A stretch of DNA of 5,511 nucleotides from Bacteroidota bacterium (lineage in GTDB: Bacteria > Bacteroidota > Ignavibacteria > T3Sed10-11), in contig SKXH01000230.1 in NCBI GenBank assembly GCA_007128495.1, positions 1-5,511 on the forward strand, given 5' to 3'. The translations under genes were made by a program, and so were the position numbers. A model generated the notes under the pieces. It worked only from the letters and a program-made list of their open reading frames with translations, ran no database searches and had not been told where the DNA came from. Shown piece after piece: positions 5,286-5,511 of the stretch (positions within the stretch are counted from its first letter, which is position 1; every line of letters begins with the position of its first letter).

Positions 5286-5511
5286 ATGAAACTGAACGAA
5301 CTGATAATAAACGAGTCAGATCAATCAACAACCGAAAAAAGTATGGTGACGGGTGAAAATCGTGCGCAGGATCTTGAATTGATTCTGAACGTGGTGAATA
5401 CCATAAATCGATCGCTGATACTCGACGAGGTGTTGGAGCTGGTACTGGATAATGCGATCAAGGTGACGAAAGCTGAACGAGGATTTCTGATACTCAAGAA
5501 CGAAGATGAAA
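5286..5511 (+). CDS. Second GAF sensor kinase, paralogue, cut by the right window edge
   Basis: An open frame of 75 codons runs from ATG 5286 to the edge with no stop. It aligns without a gap to the first 75 residues of the kinase at 2990: 49 identities overall and 40 of 47 from residue 29 onward. It contains the conserved helix 'DLELILNVVNTINRSLIL' and the GAF start 'TKAERGFLIL'. Both begin MKLNEL; residues 7-28 are divergent. The kinase part is not visible, so calling it a histidine kinase rests on the paralogy; it could also be a GAF protein with another output domain. A weak GACGGG lies 5 bases before the ATG. The start is supported by the matching N-terminus. It lies 23 bases after the lipoprotein stop, apparently in the same operon. 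Confidence 0.88.
   Translation, partial: MKLNELIINESDQSTTEKSMVTGENRAQDLELILNVVNTINRSLILDEVLELVLDNAIKVTKAERGFLILKNEDE

Noticed and set aside
1..5511. CRISPR array, insertion sequence, tRNA or rRNA
   Set aside because: No regularly spaced direct repeats, transposase motifs, terminal inverted repeats or cloverleaf-like sequences were seen.

Overview
The window looks like a signalling region of a free-living bacterium with moderate-to-low GC. It probably belongs to one of the less-studied FCB-type phyla (Calditrichota, KSB1, Marinimicrobia or similar). This placement is an inference from three things: the combination of a sigma-54 activator, a cytoplasmic GAF kinase and a small beta-rich lipoprotein ending in an 'HFSRYAFAF' tail. 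No marker gene is present, so the taxonomy is weak. All genes are on the + strand.

Layout. (1) Positions 2-1240 hold a TPR-repeat protein whose frame is open to the left edge, so it is probably the C-terminal part of a larger regulator. It ends at a strong intrinsic terminator (1288-1330). (2) Positions 1241-1588 are non-coding. They hold the terminator, a sigma-54-like -24/-12 element (1465-1480) and a long bipartite leader hairpin (1510-1559). (3) Positions 1589-2989 encode an NtrC-type sigma-54 activator with a degenerate receiver domain that lacks the phosphate-accepting acidic residues. Its start codon is uncertain and may be the rare ATT at 1607. (4) Positions 2990-4309 encode a soluble GAF-domain histidine kinase whose ATG directly abuts the activator's stop codon (TAAATG). 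(5) Positions 4310-4665 are non-coding and look regulatory: clustered TGTAAT boxes, a nested inverted repeat, two sigma-54-like elements and a CRP/FNR-like palindrome. (6) Positions 4666-5262 encode a lipoprotein with a clear lipobox and strong ribosome binding site. (7) From 5286 to the right edge begins a second GAF kinase, a paralogue of the gene at 2990. It aligns without gaps over the 75 visible residues (49/75 identical; 40/47 from residue 29 on).

How they may work together (inference): the kinase and activator form one translationally coupled signalling unit. The activator could drive sigma-54 promoters, including one in front of the lipoprotein, whose transcript would also carry the second kinase. 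Because the activator's receiver cannot be phosphorylated in the usual way, control may run through protein-protein contact (kinase, TPR protein) rather than phosphotransfer. The most unusual points are the pseudo-receiver activator paired with a seemingly intact kinase, the duplicated kinase separated from its copy by a lipoprotein, and the dense regulatory DNA ahead of the lipoprotein.
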